Below, in pieces: positions 1-4,491 of a stretch of DNA of 5,132 nt. The notes beneath the pieces were generated by a model. It worked only from the letters and a program-made list of their open reading frames with translations, made no database searches and was not told where the DNA came from. The stretch's first letter is position 1, and the number at the start of each line of letters is the position of its first letter. The translations under genes were made by a program, and so were the position numbers. The DNA is from an uncultured Bacillaceae bacterium (GTDB taxonomy: Bacteria; Bacillota; Bacilli; Bacillales; Pradoshiaceae). The stretch lies in contig CAJGCH010000222.1 of NCBI GenBank assembly GCA_904501845.1, forward strand, positions 1 through 5,132. The letters are read 5' to 3'.

Positions 1-13
1 AAGAGGGGTTACT

Positions 14-415
14 TTGGGTGAATTCGTGATTAAAAAGGTGAATATGATTGTCATACATGTCAAAGAAATGGAGCGCTCTATCCGTTTCTATCGTGATATA
101 CTGGGCCTTTCGTTTGATTTTGCAGAAGAGGGGATGACCTATTTCTCAATCGGAGGCGAATTTCAAAAGGTGGACTTGATGCTGCATCTTACAAATGAAC
201 CGAAGCCGGCAGATCATGGGATAGGGCTGGACTTCCAGGTGGATGATGTCGAGGCTTTGGTCTCGGCGGCCAAAGAGATGGGAGCCGTGATTGTGCAAGA
301 GCCGATAGAACGTGAGTGGGGAGTGAAGGAAGCCGTTATCGCTGACCCGGATGGTCATAAACTCTGGTTTGTTGAGCTAATAAATAACATTTTGGTGGGA
401 AATAAGGATGGGTAA
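14..415 (+). CDS. VOC-superfamily (glyoxalase/bleomycin-resistance fold) protein
   Basis: A 133-residue single-domain protein of the vicinal-oxygen-chelate fold. The N-terminal module starts with a beta strand carrying His15 (MIVIHVKEMERS), followed by the usual helix FYRDILGL (residues 25-32). The second module contains LDFQVDD (72-78) and ends in the signature DPDGHKLWFVEL (111-122), whose Glu121 is the usual last metal ligand. The position that carries the third metal ligand His in glyoxalase I appears to be Gly71, so I do not call it glyoxalase I; substrate and activity are unknown. The TTG at 14 follows AGAGGGG (2-8) with a 5-base gap, which supports that start. A GTG at 26 would give a more typical N-terminus (MIKKVNMIV) but has a weaker ribosome site. 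Its stop overlaps the next gene by 8 bases, suggesting one transcript and translational coupling. The promoter lies outside the window. Confidence 0.85.
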   Translation: MGEFVIKKVNMIVIHVKEMERSIRFYRDILGLSFDFAEEGMTYFSIGGEFQKVDLMLHLTNEPKPADHGIGLDFQVDDVEALVSAAKEMGAVIVQEPIEREWGVKEAVIADPDGHKLWFVELINNILVGNKDG

Positions 416-944
416 AACCCGAAAAGTGACAGCGTTTATTGCGACAAGCCTGGACGGTTATATCACGGCTGAGAATGAATCGCTGGATTGGCTCTTTCGA
501 GTGGAAGGCGAGGGAGACAATGGGATTGGGGAATTCTATGAGACAGTTGATGCGGTTATTATGGGCAGGAAAACGTATGATTGGATTGTGAAGCATGAAA
601 AAGGCGAATTTCCCTATAAGGGAAGAGAATGCTATGTGTTCTCGCGCTCTGCAAAGGCTGAGAGTGAATATGTGACCTATGTCAATGAATCGTCGCCGGC
701 ACAGTTATTGAATCGATTAAAGAGCAAGCATGGCAAAGTCATTTGGCTTGTGGGAGGCGGGGAGCTGCTGCACGATTTCCTGAAGGAAAACCTCGTCGAT
801 GAGCTCATCCTGACGGTGGCCCCGGCTGTGCTTGGGAACGGGACGCCCTTGTTCGGAAAGGGCGGCGTAGAGCTTGACTTGACATTAAAGCGGGTGCGGC
901 AATTCAACCAATTTGTTGAGCTTGCCTATACTGTAAATAAGTAA
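408..944 (+). CDS. RibD C-terminal / dihydrofolate reductase-fold family protein
   Basis: A 178-residue protein matching the RibD_C family (the YyaP/YwjB-like group in Bacillus), a nicotinamide-dependent reductase fold related to dihydrofolate reductase. Visible family motifs in order are the first strand plus SLDGYIT (14-20), DAVIMGRKTYD (48-58), YVFSR (76-80), the nucleotide-binding loop WLVGGGELL (113-121) and VDELILTVAPAVLGNGTPLF (130-149). The length is normal and the gene looks intact. It is not a classical folate enzyme (folA) and not the riboflavin enzyme RibD, because the deaminase domain is absent; the real substrate of this group is generally unknown. The ATG at 408 lies 7 bases after GGTGGGA (394-400) and sits inside the end of the upstream VOC gene (8-base overlap), so the two are probably translated from one message. 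Acquired rather than core status is inferred only from the neighbourhood. Confidence 0.9.
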   Translation: MGKTRKVTAFIATSLDGYITAENESLDWLFRVEGEGDNGIGEFYETVDAVIMGRKTYDWIVKHEKGEFPYKGRECYVFSRSAKAESEYVTYVNESSPAQLLNRLKSKHGKVIWLVGGGELLHDFLKENLVDELILTVAPAVLGNGTPLFGKGGVELDLTLKRVRQFNQFVELAYTVNK

Positions 945-976
945 TGGGCGCTCACTCCTGGCTTGGAGAGCACCCA
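945..976. terminator. Hairpin between convergent genes, possible two-way terminator
   Basis: An imperfect stem lies in the 40-base gap between the convergent RibD_C-like and GNAT genes. TGGG (945-948) pairs with CCCA (973-976), GCTC (950-953) with GAGC (968-971), and TCC (956-958) with GGA (965-967). There is a C/A mismatch, a 2-base bulge and a 6-base loop. No clear T tract follows on the plus strand, and only a weak T-rich stretch follows on the minus strand, so termination is inferred mainly from position. Confidence 0.5.
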
Positions 977-984
977 TATACGGA

Positions 985-1548
985 TCATCGGATTTTAGAA
1001 TAGACGCATGTGCTGGTCAATACTGATCCGGTTGAGTTATAGCTGTCATGACGGAGTATCCCTTCAAGGGTAAAACCGGTATTCTCCGGTATGCGGCGGG
1101 ACGCCTTGTTTTCAGTATCGACCCTGATTTCAATTCGGTTAGCGTTCAATTTATCAAAGGCAAAGCGGGTCAGCAAATTGACCGCTTCTGTGACATAGCC
1201 GTTCTTCGCATGACGGCTATCCACCCAATAGCCGATTTCAAACTTCAGGGCATTCCAGTCAATGCGGTGCAAACCTGTAGAGCCCAGGAAAGCGTCATCA
1301 GATTTTCTCATAATATGGAGACGGAGGTCCTTGCGCAGGATGAACTCTGCATATGATTCTCGGACATTAGCCTCTGTTTCGTTTTCTGTCTGTGCTCCGT
1401 TTGCCCAAGGCATCCAAGGTTTTAACTCTTCTATAGAGGCGGCTACGGCATCATGGACCATCGGGCCGTCACCCGGCTTGCATGACCGAAGATAGATTCG
1501 CTCGCCTTCTATTCGCTCTGGAATATCCAATAAGATTGGTTTCATCAT
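985..1548 (-). CDS. GNAT-family N-acetyltransferase, RimJ/RimL type
   Basis: A 187-residue protein with the layout of the RimJ/RimL (YdaF/YnaD-like) branch of acetyl-CoA-dependent N-acetyltransferases. It shows the opening strand GERIYLRSCKPGD (15-27), the central FLGSTGLHRID (87-97), motif A FEIGYWVDSRHAKNGYVTEA (103-122), and the late R-V-D-T-E-N-K-A-S-R-R segment (142-152) followed by GFTLEGILR (158-166). The family acetylates protein N-termini or small amines; the target here cannot be read. The acetyl-CoA loop is somewhat off consensus: where relatives have R-G-K-G-Y-A this protein has A-K-N-G-Y-V (114-119), keeping only the middle glycine. Two adjacent ATG codons (1548 and 1545) follow AAGGGGAG (1559-1552). 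The second ATG has the more usual spacing, so the protein may be one residue shorter. The gene points away from spoIIM and has its own promoter. Confidence 0.9.
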   Translation of the reverse strand: MMKPILLDIPERIEGERIYLRSCKPGDGPMVHDAVAASIEELKPWMPWANGAQTENETEANVRESYAEFILRKDLRLHIMRKSDDAFLGSTGLHRIDWNALKFEIGYWVDSRHAKNGYVTEAVNLLTRFAFDKLNANRIEIRVDTENKASRRIPENTGFTLEGILRHDSYNSTGSVLTSTCVYSKIR

Positions 1549-1607
1549 TCTCTCCCCTTGCTCATCAGCTGAAATGACGCTGGCATTTATTTGTAAAAGC
1601 AGGAATT

Positions 1608-1616
1608 ATTATATCA
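1608..1616 (-). promoter_or_regulatory. Extended -10 promoter for the GNAT gene
   Basis: Read on the minus strand, the sequence is TGATATAAT: a perfect TATAAT (1613-1608) preceded by TG one base upstream, which is the extended -10 element of sigma-A promoters. No good -35 hexamer lies 16-18 bases upstream, as is common for extended -10 promoters. The predicted start near 1601 gives a leader of about 52 bases before the GNAT start codon. Inferred from sequence only. Confidence 0.5.
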
Positions 1617-1644
1617 CAAGATTCTGACTTCTATCTTTCCGAAT

Positions 1645-1686
1645 TTACTAGAATACATATCCTATTAAATACATAGAATCTAGTAA
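1645..1686. repeat. Perfect 8-bp inverted repeat enclosing the spoIIM promoter
   Basis: TTACTAGA (1645-1652) and its exact reverse complement TCTAGTAA (1679-1686) are separated by 26 bases. The space between contains nearly all of the putative sigma-E promoter. The same region also has a direct repeat AATACATA (1652-1659 and 1668-1675), one copy in the -35 and one in the -10 element. This could be an operator pair or chance in AT-rich DNA. Confidence 0.6.
1651..1679 (+). promoter_or_regulatory. Probable sigma-E promoter of spoIIM
   Basis: GAATACA (1651-1657) resembles the sigma-E -35 element, which has a conserved ATA core. After a 14-base spacer, CATAGAAT (1672-1679) matches the sigma-E -10 consensus CATACAAT at 7 of 8 positions. 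The predicted start is near 1685-1687, about 25 bases before the spoIIM GTG. In B. subtilis spoIIM is transcribed by mother-cell sigma-E, so element and gene agree. Confidence 0.65.
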
Positions 1687-1711
1687 TCGAGCAGGAGGGA
1701 GTTGGATCATA

Positions 1712-2353
1712 GTGAAGAAGAGCTATTACCGGCGAGCGTTATTTATTACTTTAAGTGATTATCGGTCCATATTTATCTTTGTAACGGTGCTGTTTATGAT
1801 GGGCATTATATTCGGTGCAGTCATTGTCAACAGCCTGTCGCTGATTCAGAAAGAGGACCTTTTTTATTATTTATCACAGTTTTTTGGGGAGCTTAAGCAA
1901 GGAAAGGTATCCGCCTCAGGCGAGATGTTTTTCTACAGCGTGAAGGAGAATGCCAAGTATTTCATTCTCATGTGGATACTTGGAATCTCCATCATTGGCC
2001 TGCCCATCATCCTTATCCTGCTGTTCATTAAGGGAATCGTTATTGGCTTTACGGTAGGATTCCTGGTCAATCAGGCAGGATGGCATGGTTTTTTGCTCGC
2101 TGCAGTATCTGTTTTGCCTCAAAATATAATCCTTGTCCCATTAACAATCCTGCTTGCTTCCTGTGCGGTCATTATTTGCATAAAAATGATCAGGCGGCAA
2201 TTCTTTAAGACGGGGCGGGAGCCATTGAAGCCGCTCTTCATGCAGTACACCTTCTTTTTGGCTGTGGCAATCGGCGGAGTGATTGTGGCAGGGTTGATTG
2301 AAGCGTTCCTTTCTCCAGGTTTTATGAAACTTGTTATTGATGGCTTTAATTGA
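1712..2353 (+). CDS. spoIIM: Stage II sporulation protein M (engulfment complex membrane subunit)
   Basis: A 213-residue membrane protein close in length and sequence to B. subtilis SpoIIM. In that system SpoIIM acts in the mother-cell membrane with SpoIID and SpoIIP (the DMP complex) to remodel septal peptidoglycan and drive engulfment of the forespore. I see a basic cytoplasmic start (MKKSYYRRAL), a first hydrophobic segment (about 20-44, with MGIIFGAVIVNSL), a soluble loop (45-80), and hydrophobic segments at about 82-106, 108-120, 127-157 and 179-200. The strongest family signatures are GIVIGFTVGFLVNQ (108-121) and VSVLPQNIILVP (132-143). The GTG at 1712 is preceded by AGGAGGG (1693-1699) at 12 bases, which is rather long, but no in-frame alternative fits better. 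It appears monocistronic, with a sigma-E-like promoter upstream and a separate fur promoter downstream. No strong GC-rich terminator follows it. Confidence 0.95.
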   Translation: MKKSYYRRALFITLSDYRSIFIFVTVLFMMGIIFGAVIVNSLSLIQKEDLFYYLSQFFGELKQGKVSASGEMFFYSVKENAKYFILMWILGISIIGLPIILILLFIKGIVIGFTVGFLVNQAGWHGFLLAAVSVLPQNIILVPLTILLASCAVIICIKMIRRQFFKTGREPLKPLFMQYTFFLAVAIGGVIVAGLIEAFLSPGFMKLVIDGFN

Positions 2354-2365
2354 GAATTATTTTAA

Positions 2366-2378
2366 AATTAGACTAATT
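2366..2378. repeat. AT-rich palindrome AATTAG-A-CTAATT
   Basis: A perfect 6-1-6 palindrome shortly after the spoIIM stop. It does not match the Fur or PerR box consensus. As RNA it could form only a weak stem, so it is a poor terminator. It may be a protein-binding site or simply a product of AT-rich sequence. Confidence 0.35.
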
Positions 2379-2390
2379 ATCGTTTATTGT

Positions 2391-2405
2391 TTATAATAAT
2401 TATAT
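2391..2405 (+). promoter_or_regulatory. PerR box upstream of fur
   Basis: TTATAATAATTATAT matches the PerR 7-1-7 consensus TTATAATnATTATAA at every defined position except the last base. It ends just at the -35 region of the predicted fur promoter, where bound repressor would block RNA polymerase. It is known that PerR represses fur in B. subtilis. The match to a Fur box (TGATAATnATTATCA) is poorer, so PerR rather than Fur is the favoured ligand. Confidence 0.75.
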
Positions 2406-2424
2406 TTTAATCAACCGATATTTT

Positions 2425-2433
2425 TGTTATACT
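2425..2433 (+). promoter_or_regulatory. Extended -10 promoter for fur
   Basis: TG (2425-2426), one base, then TATACT (2428-2433) forms an extended -10 sigma-A element. The hexamer 17 bases upstream, TTTTAA (2405-2410), is a weak -35. The predicted start near 2440 gives a leader of about 89 bases before the fur TTG codon. The PerR box lies immediately upstream. Confidence 0.6.
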
Positions 2434-2440
2434 ATAAGAA

Positions 2441-2471
2441 GGATTGAAAGCCCGCCTTATGTGCTTTCTCC
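2441..2471 (+). other. Possible leader hairpin in the fur 5' UTR
   Basis: GAAAGC (2446-2451) pairs with GCTTTC (2463-2468), and the flanking GGA (2441-2443) can pair with TCC (2469-2471) across a TT bulge, with an 11-base loop. No T tract follows, so it is not an intrinsic terminator. Lying at the very 5' end of the predicted message, it may affect stability or do nothing. Confidence 0.35.
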
Positions 2472-2514
2472 ATATAATTGATTTACCGAGACAACCGGAA
2501 GTGACGTAAGCGGC

Positions 2515-2521
2515 GAGGAGG
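2515..2521 (+). promoter_or_regulatory. Ribosome binding site fixing the TTG start of fur
   Basis: GAGGAGG lies 7 bases before the TTG at 2529. This strong site, together with the family N-terminus that follows it (ESRIDRIKKQL), decides a TTG start for fur; no in-frame ATG or GTG gives a complete Fur. Confidence 0.85.
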
Positions 2522-2528
2522 AAATAGA

Positions 2529-3005
2529 TTGGAATCAAGAATAGATAGAATCAAAAAGCAATTGCATTCTTCAAGTTACAAGCTGACGCCGCAGCGAGAG
2601 GCAACAGTCAGAGTCTTGCTCGAGAATGAAGAAGATCATTTAAGCGCAGAGGATGTTTATCTTCTTGTGAAAGAGAAAGCTCCTGAGATTGGCCTTGCAA
2701 CTGTATATAGAACACTTGAATTATTAACTGAACTAAAAATCGTGGATAAGATAAACTTTGGTGATGGCGTTTCCCGTTATGACTTGCGCAAGGAAGGGGC
2801 AGCCCATTTTCATCACCATCTTGTATGTATCGAGTGCGGAGCCGTCGATGAGATTCTCGAGGATTTGCTTGGGGATGTCGAAGCGGTCGTTGAAGATAGA
2901 TACCATTTCGAAATTAAAGACCATCGTCTCACTTTCCATGGCGTATGCCATCGTTGCCAGAAGAAGGCCAATGAGGAAGCTGAGTCGTCCAAGTCACATG
3001 TTTGA
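2529..3005 (+). CDS. fur: Ferric uptake regulator Fur
   Basis: A 158-residue metal-dependent repressor that binds Fe(II) and shuts off iron-uptake genes at Fur boxes. The winged-helix DNA-binding domain (about 1-85) contains YKLTPQREATVRVL (17-30) and the recognition helix LATVYRTLELL (56-66). The hinge and dimerisation domain follow with the His-rich motif AHFHHHLVC (92-100). Cys100-x2-Cys103 and Cys140-x2-Cys143 form the structural zinc site, and His93, His95, Glu111 and His132 fit the regulatory metal site. The opening residues and hinge are nearly those of B. subtilis Fur, so Fur is preferred over PerR or Zur. The protein is about 9 residues longer than B. subtilis Fur owing to a polar C-terminal tail (from about 144). 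The TTG start follows a strong ribosome site. Expression is probably limited by PerR through the box at 2391-2405, and a terminator ends the unit. Confidence 0.97.
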   Translation: MESRIDRIKKQLHSSSYKLTPQREATVRVLLENEEDHLSAEDVYLLVKEKAPEIGLATVYRTLELLTELKIVDKINFGDGVSRYDLRKEGAAHFHHHLVCIECGAVDEILEDLLGDVEAVVEDRYHFEIKDHRLTFHGVCHRCQKKANEEAESSKSHV

Positions 3006-3008
3006 TAG

Positions 3009-3035
3009 CCTTTCCGCTTAAGCCGGAAAGGTTTT
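3009..3035 (+). terminator. Intrinsic terminator after fur
   Basis: CCTTTCCG (3009-3016) pairs perfectly with CGGAAAGG (3024-3031) around a 7-base loop and is followed at once by TTTT and further T-rich sequence. It starts 3 bases after the fur stop and separates fur from the yqzK-xerD unit. Confidence 0.85.
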
Positions 3036-3112
3036 ATCCGTTTAATCGGCCTGAAATATGTATAAAACTTGTCTTCTCTGGCATAAATTGATAAAAAAGA
3101 CCGGAGGAGACT

Positions 3113-3343
3113 ATGAAGAAGCTGTTTGGTTTTGTTTGGCAAACAGGCAAGGTGTTTATCATGTTCGTTGGTTTTACGCTGCTGTTTTATTTTGCCATTG
3201 TTTGGTTTAATGAAGAATATGAAGGCTATCATCGATATGAAGAGCCGAAGGGCGCTGCCGTAAAGGTTTTCCAATCGGTTTACGATACAGGCGAGACCGG
3301 GTGGAAAGACAGGCTCTTTCTATTTTATTTGAATGGGGAGTAA
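3113..3343 (+). CDS. yqzK: YqzK-like small membrane protein (DUF4227)
   Basis: A 76-residue protein of the DUF4227 family, which in B. subtilis also lies between fur and xerD; its function is not known. It has a short basic and aromatic start, one hydrophobic segment (about 14-32, ending FYFAIVWF), then a polar tail with NEEYEGYHRYEEPKG (33-47) and a closing WKDRLFLFYLNGE (64-76). The layout suggests one membrane span, with the conserved tail on one side of the membrane. The ATG at 3113 follows GGAGG (3103-3107) at 5 bases. The stop lies 7 bases before the chosen xerD start and overlaps its ribosome site region, so the two are probably coupled. I could not find a convincing promoter in the 77 bases between the fur terminator and this gene; weak -10-like words exist (TATAAA at 3061, CATAAAT at 3082). 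Confidence 0.88.
   Translation: MKKLFGFVWQTGKVFIMFVGFTLLFYFAIVWFNEEYEGYHRYEEPKGAAVKVFQSVYDTGETGWKDRLFLFYLNGE
3335..3340 (+). promoter_or_regulatory. Ribosome binding site deciding the xerD start
   Basis: GGGGAG lies inside the last codons of yqzK, 10 bases before the ATG at 3351. The earlier in-frame ATG at 3333 overlaps this element and has only T-rich sequence before it, so 3351 is favoured. Confidence 0.6.
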
Positions 3344-3350
3344 CCTGAAG

Positions 3351-4241
3351 ATGGAAGATCAATTACAGGATTTCATGCATTACTTAACGATTGAAAAAGG
3401 GCTGGCTAAGAACACATTGCTGTCTTATAAGCGTGATTTGGATTCATACCGGAAATTCCTGAAAAAGCAAGGGATGACCGATTGGAATGAGGTCGCCCGC
3501 ATACATATTGTCCAGTTTCTCTCCAAGCTGAAGGATGACGGAAAATCGCCGAAGACGCTCGCTCGCCATACGGCATCCATCCGCTCCTTCCATCAGTTCC
3601 TCTTGAGAGAGCATGTGGCAGAAACAGATCCATCCGTCCATATAGAGAGCCCGCAGACACAGAAATCACTGCCAAAGGTATTGAGTCCTGAGGAAACAGA
3701 AGCCTTACTCGATGCTCCTGATGTGACGGATGTATTTGGCAAACGGGATAAGGCCATCCTTGAGCTTCTTTACGCTACCGGTATGCGGGTCAGTGAATTG
3801 ATAGATTTAAATATTGATAATGTTCATATGGAAATGGGCTTTGTCCGCTGTATCGGAAAAGGGAATAAGGAACGAATCATCCCAGTCGGCCAATTGGCAC
3901 TCAAAGCGATTCATACTTATCTAATGGAAGCGCGTCCGGAGCTTTCGGACAAGAAGGCGAAGACGGATGCCTTGTTCTTGAATCATCATGGCGGGAGGCT
4001 CACGCGCCAAGGTTTGTGGAAAATCATTAAGCGACTCGCCGAAGAGGCGGATATCCAAAAGCCGCTCACCCCGCATACCCTAAGGCATTCCTTCGCGACT
4101 CATCTGCTTATGAATGGAGCCGATCTGCGGGCTGTACAGGAAATGCTGGGACATGCCGATATTTCCACGACACAAATCTATACTCATGTCACAAATGTCC
4201 GCCTAAAGGATGTGTACAGTAAATTTCATCCAAGAGCGTGA
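3351..4241 (+). CDS. xerD: Site-specific tyrosine recombinase XerD
   Basis: A tyrosine recombinase that, with XerC (CodV in B. subtilis), resolves chromosome dimers at the dif site during cell division. From the ATG at 3351 it is 296 residues, a common XerD length; the ATG at 3333 would add six residues but lacks a ribosome site. The N-terminal SAM-like core-binding domain (about 1-90) has FMHYLTIEKGLAKNTLLSY (8-26) and the helix SPKTLARHTASIRSF (66-80). The catalytic domain (about 108-290) shows all the active-site residues: Arg146 in ATGMRVSEL, Lys170 in GKGNKER, His242 and Arg245 in TPHTLRHSFATH, His268 in LGHADISTT, and the nucleophile Tyr277 in IYTHV. The gene is intact. Position after yqzK and before drm matches the B. 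subtilis order (where it was called ripX), so this is the housekeeping enzyme and not an integrase of a mobile element. Confidence 0.97.
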   Translation: MEDQLQDFMHYLTIEKGLAKNTLLSYKRDLDSYRKFLKKQGMTDWNEVARIHIVQFLSKLKDDGKSPKTLARHTASIRSFHQFLLREHVAETDPSVHIESPQTQKSLPKVLSPEETEALLDAPDVTDVFGKRDKAILELLYATGMRVSELIDLNIDNVHMEMGFVRCIGKGNKERIIPVGQLALKAIHTYLMEARPELSDKKAKTDALFLNHHGGRLTRQGLWKIIKRLAEEADIQKPLTPHTLRHSFATHLLMNGADLRAVQEMLGHADISTTQIYTHVTNVRLKDVYSKFHPRA

Positions 4242-4256
4242 GATTTTGGTGATTAT

Positions 4257-4298
4257 AAGGGTCCGATTGTTATCGGTTGCAACGGACTTTTTCTTTTG
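4257..4298 (+). terminator. Strong intrinsic terminator after xerD
   Basis: GTCCG (4261-4265) pairs with CGGAC (4283-4287), and TTG (4267-4269) with CAA (4280-4282). There is one bulged A and a 10-base loop. The stem is followed by TTTTTCTTTT (4288-4297). The upstream AAGG (4257-4260) can extend the pairing into the T tract. It ends the yqzK-xerD unit and isolates drm. Confidence 0.85.
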
Positions 4299-4342
4299 TT
4301 TATGAAATGAATAACTATTGAAAAAAGACACAGAATATTAAA

Positions 4343-4371
4343 TTGGCAACGCTTGACACTTGATGTAGAAT
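4343..4371 (+). promoter_or_regulatory. Sigma-A promoter of drm
   Basis: TTGGCA (4343-4348) and TAGAAT (4366-4371) each match the sigma-A consensus at 5 of 6 positions, with the ideal 17-base spacer. Predicted start is near 4378, giving a leader of about 114 bases. A perfect TTGACA (4353-4358) also lies in the spacer, but no good -10 sits 16-18 bases beyond it, so it is probably not the -35. Confidence 0.65.
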
Positions 4372-4376
4372 AAAGA

Positions 4377-4392
4377 TGTCAGACCTCTGACA
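4377..4392. promoter_or_regulatory. 16-bp perfect palindrome over the drm transcription start (candidate operator)
   Basis: TGTCAGA (4377-4383) and its exact reverse complement TCTGACA (4386-4392) flank a CC centre. The predicted drm start site falls at its left edge, a typical place for a repressor site. As RNA the 2-base loop would be strained, so DNA binding is the likelier role. The cognate regulator is unknown. Confidence 0.6.
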
Positions 4393-4404
4393 CCTGGCTC
4401 TTTT

Positions 4405-4421
4405 TGTCAAAAGCAATGACA
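4405..4421. repeat. Second TGTCA/TGACA inverted repeat in the drm leader
   Basis: TGTCA (4405-4409) and TGACA (4417-4421) are separated by 7 bases and repeat the core of the 16-bp palindrome just upstream. It may be a second, weaker operator or a small RNA hairpin. Confidence 0.4.
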
Positions 4422-4450
4422 TGAGGTTACGGTTAGGAAGATGGGGTAAC

Positions 4451-4461
4451 ATAATGATTAT
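4451..4461. repeat. Palindrome ATAAT-G-ATTAT in the drm leader, PerR/Fur-box-like core
   Basis: A perfect 5-1-5 palindrome with the central bases of a PerR or Fur box. With flanks, it matches the PerR 7-1-7 consensus at about 11 of 14 defined positions. It lies 18 bases before the drm ribosome site, well downstream of the predicted start. A functional role is doubtful. Confidence 0.3.
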
Positions 4462-4491
4462 AGAAGAAATAAGCAAGCAGGAGGTATTACG

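Noticed and set aside
3060..3088. A sporulation sigma-G-like promoter (GTATA, then CATAAAT) before yqzK
   Set aside because: The -10 part departs from the consensus at its last two positions, so the match is too weak to list as a promoter.
2813..3274. A 153-codon minus-strand open frame across the end of fur and the start of yqzK
   Set aside because: It lies opposite two conserved genes and a terminator, its product resembles no family I know, and it is best explained as a shadow frame.
3333..3350. An ATG at 3333 that would lengthen XerD by six residues
   Set aside because: No ribosome site precedes it, it overlaps the end of yqzK, and the ATG at 3351 gives the usual 296-residue XerD with GGGGAG upstream.
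3351..4241. XerD as a phage or integrative-element integrase
   Set aside because: Sequence motifs, length and the fur-yqzK-xerD-drm order all fit the housekeeping enzyme, and no attachment-site repeats or other mobile genes are present.
4353..4358. Perfect TTGACA as the -35 of the drm promoter
   Set aside because: No -10-like hexamer lies 16-18 bases downstream, while TTGGCA at 4343 pairs with TAGAAT at 4366 at exactly 17 bases.
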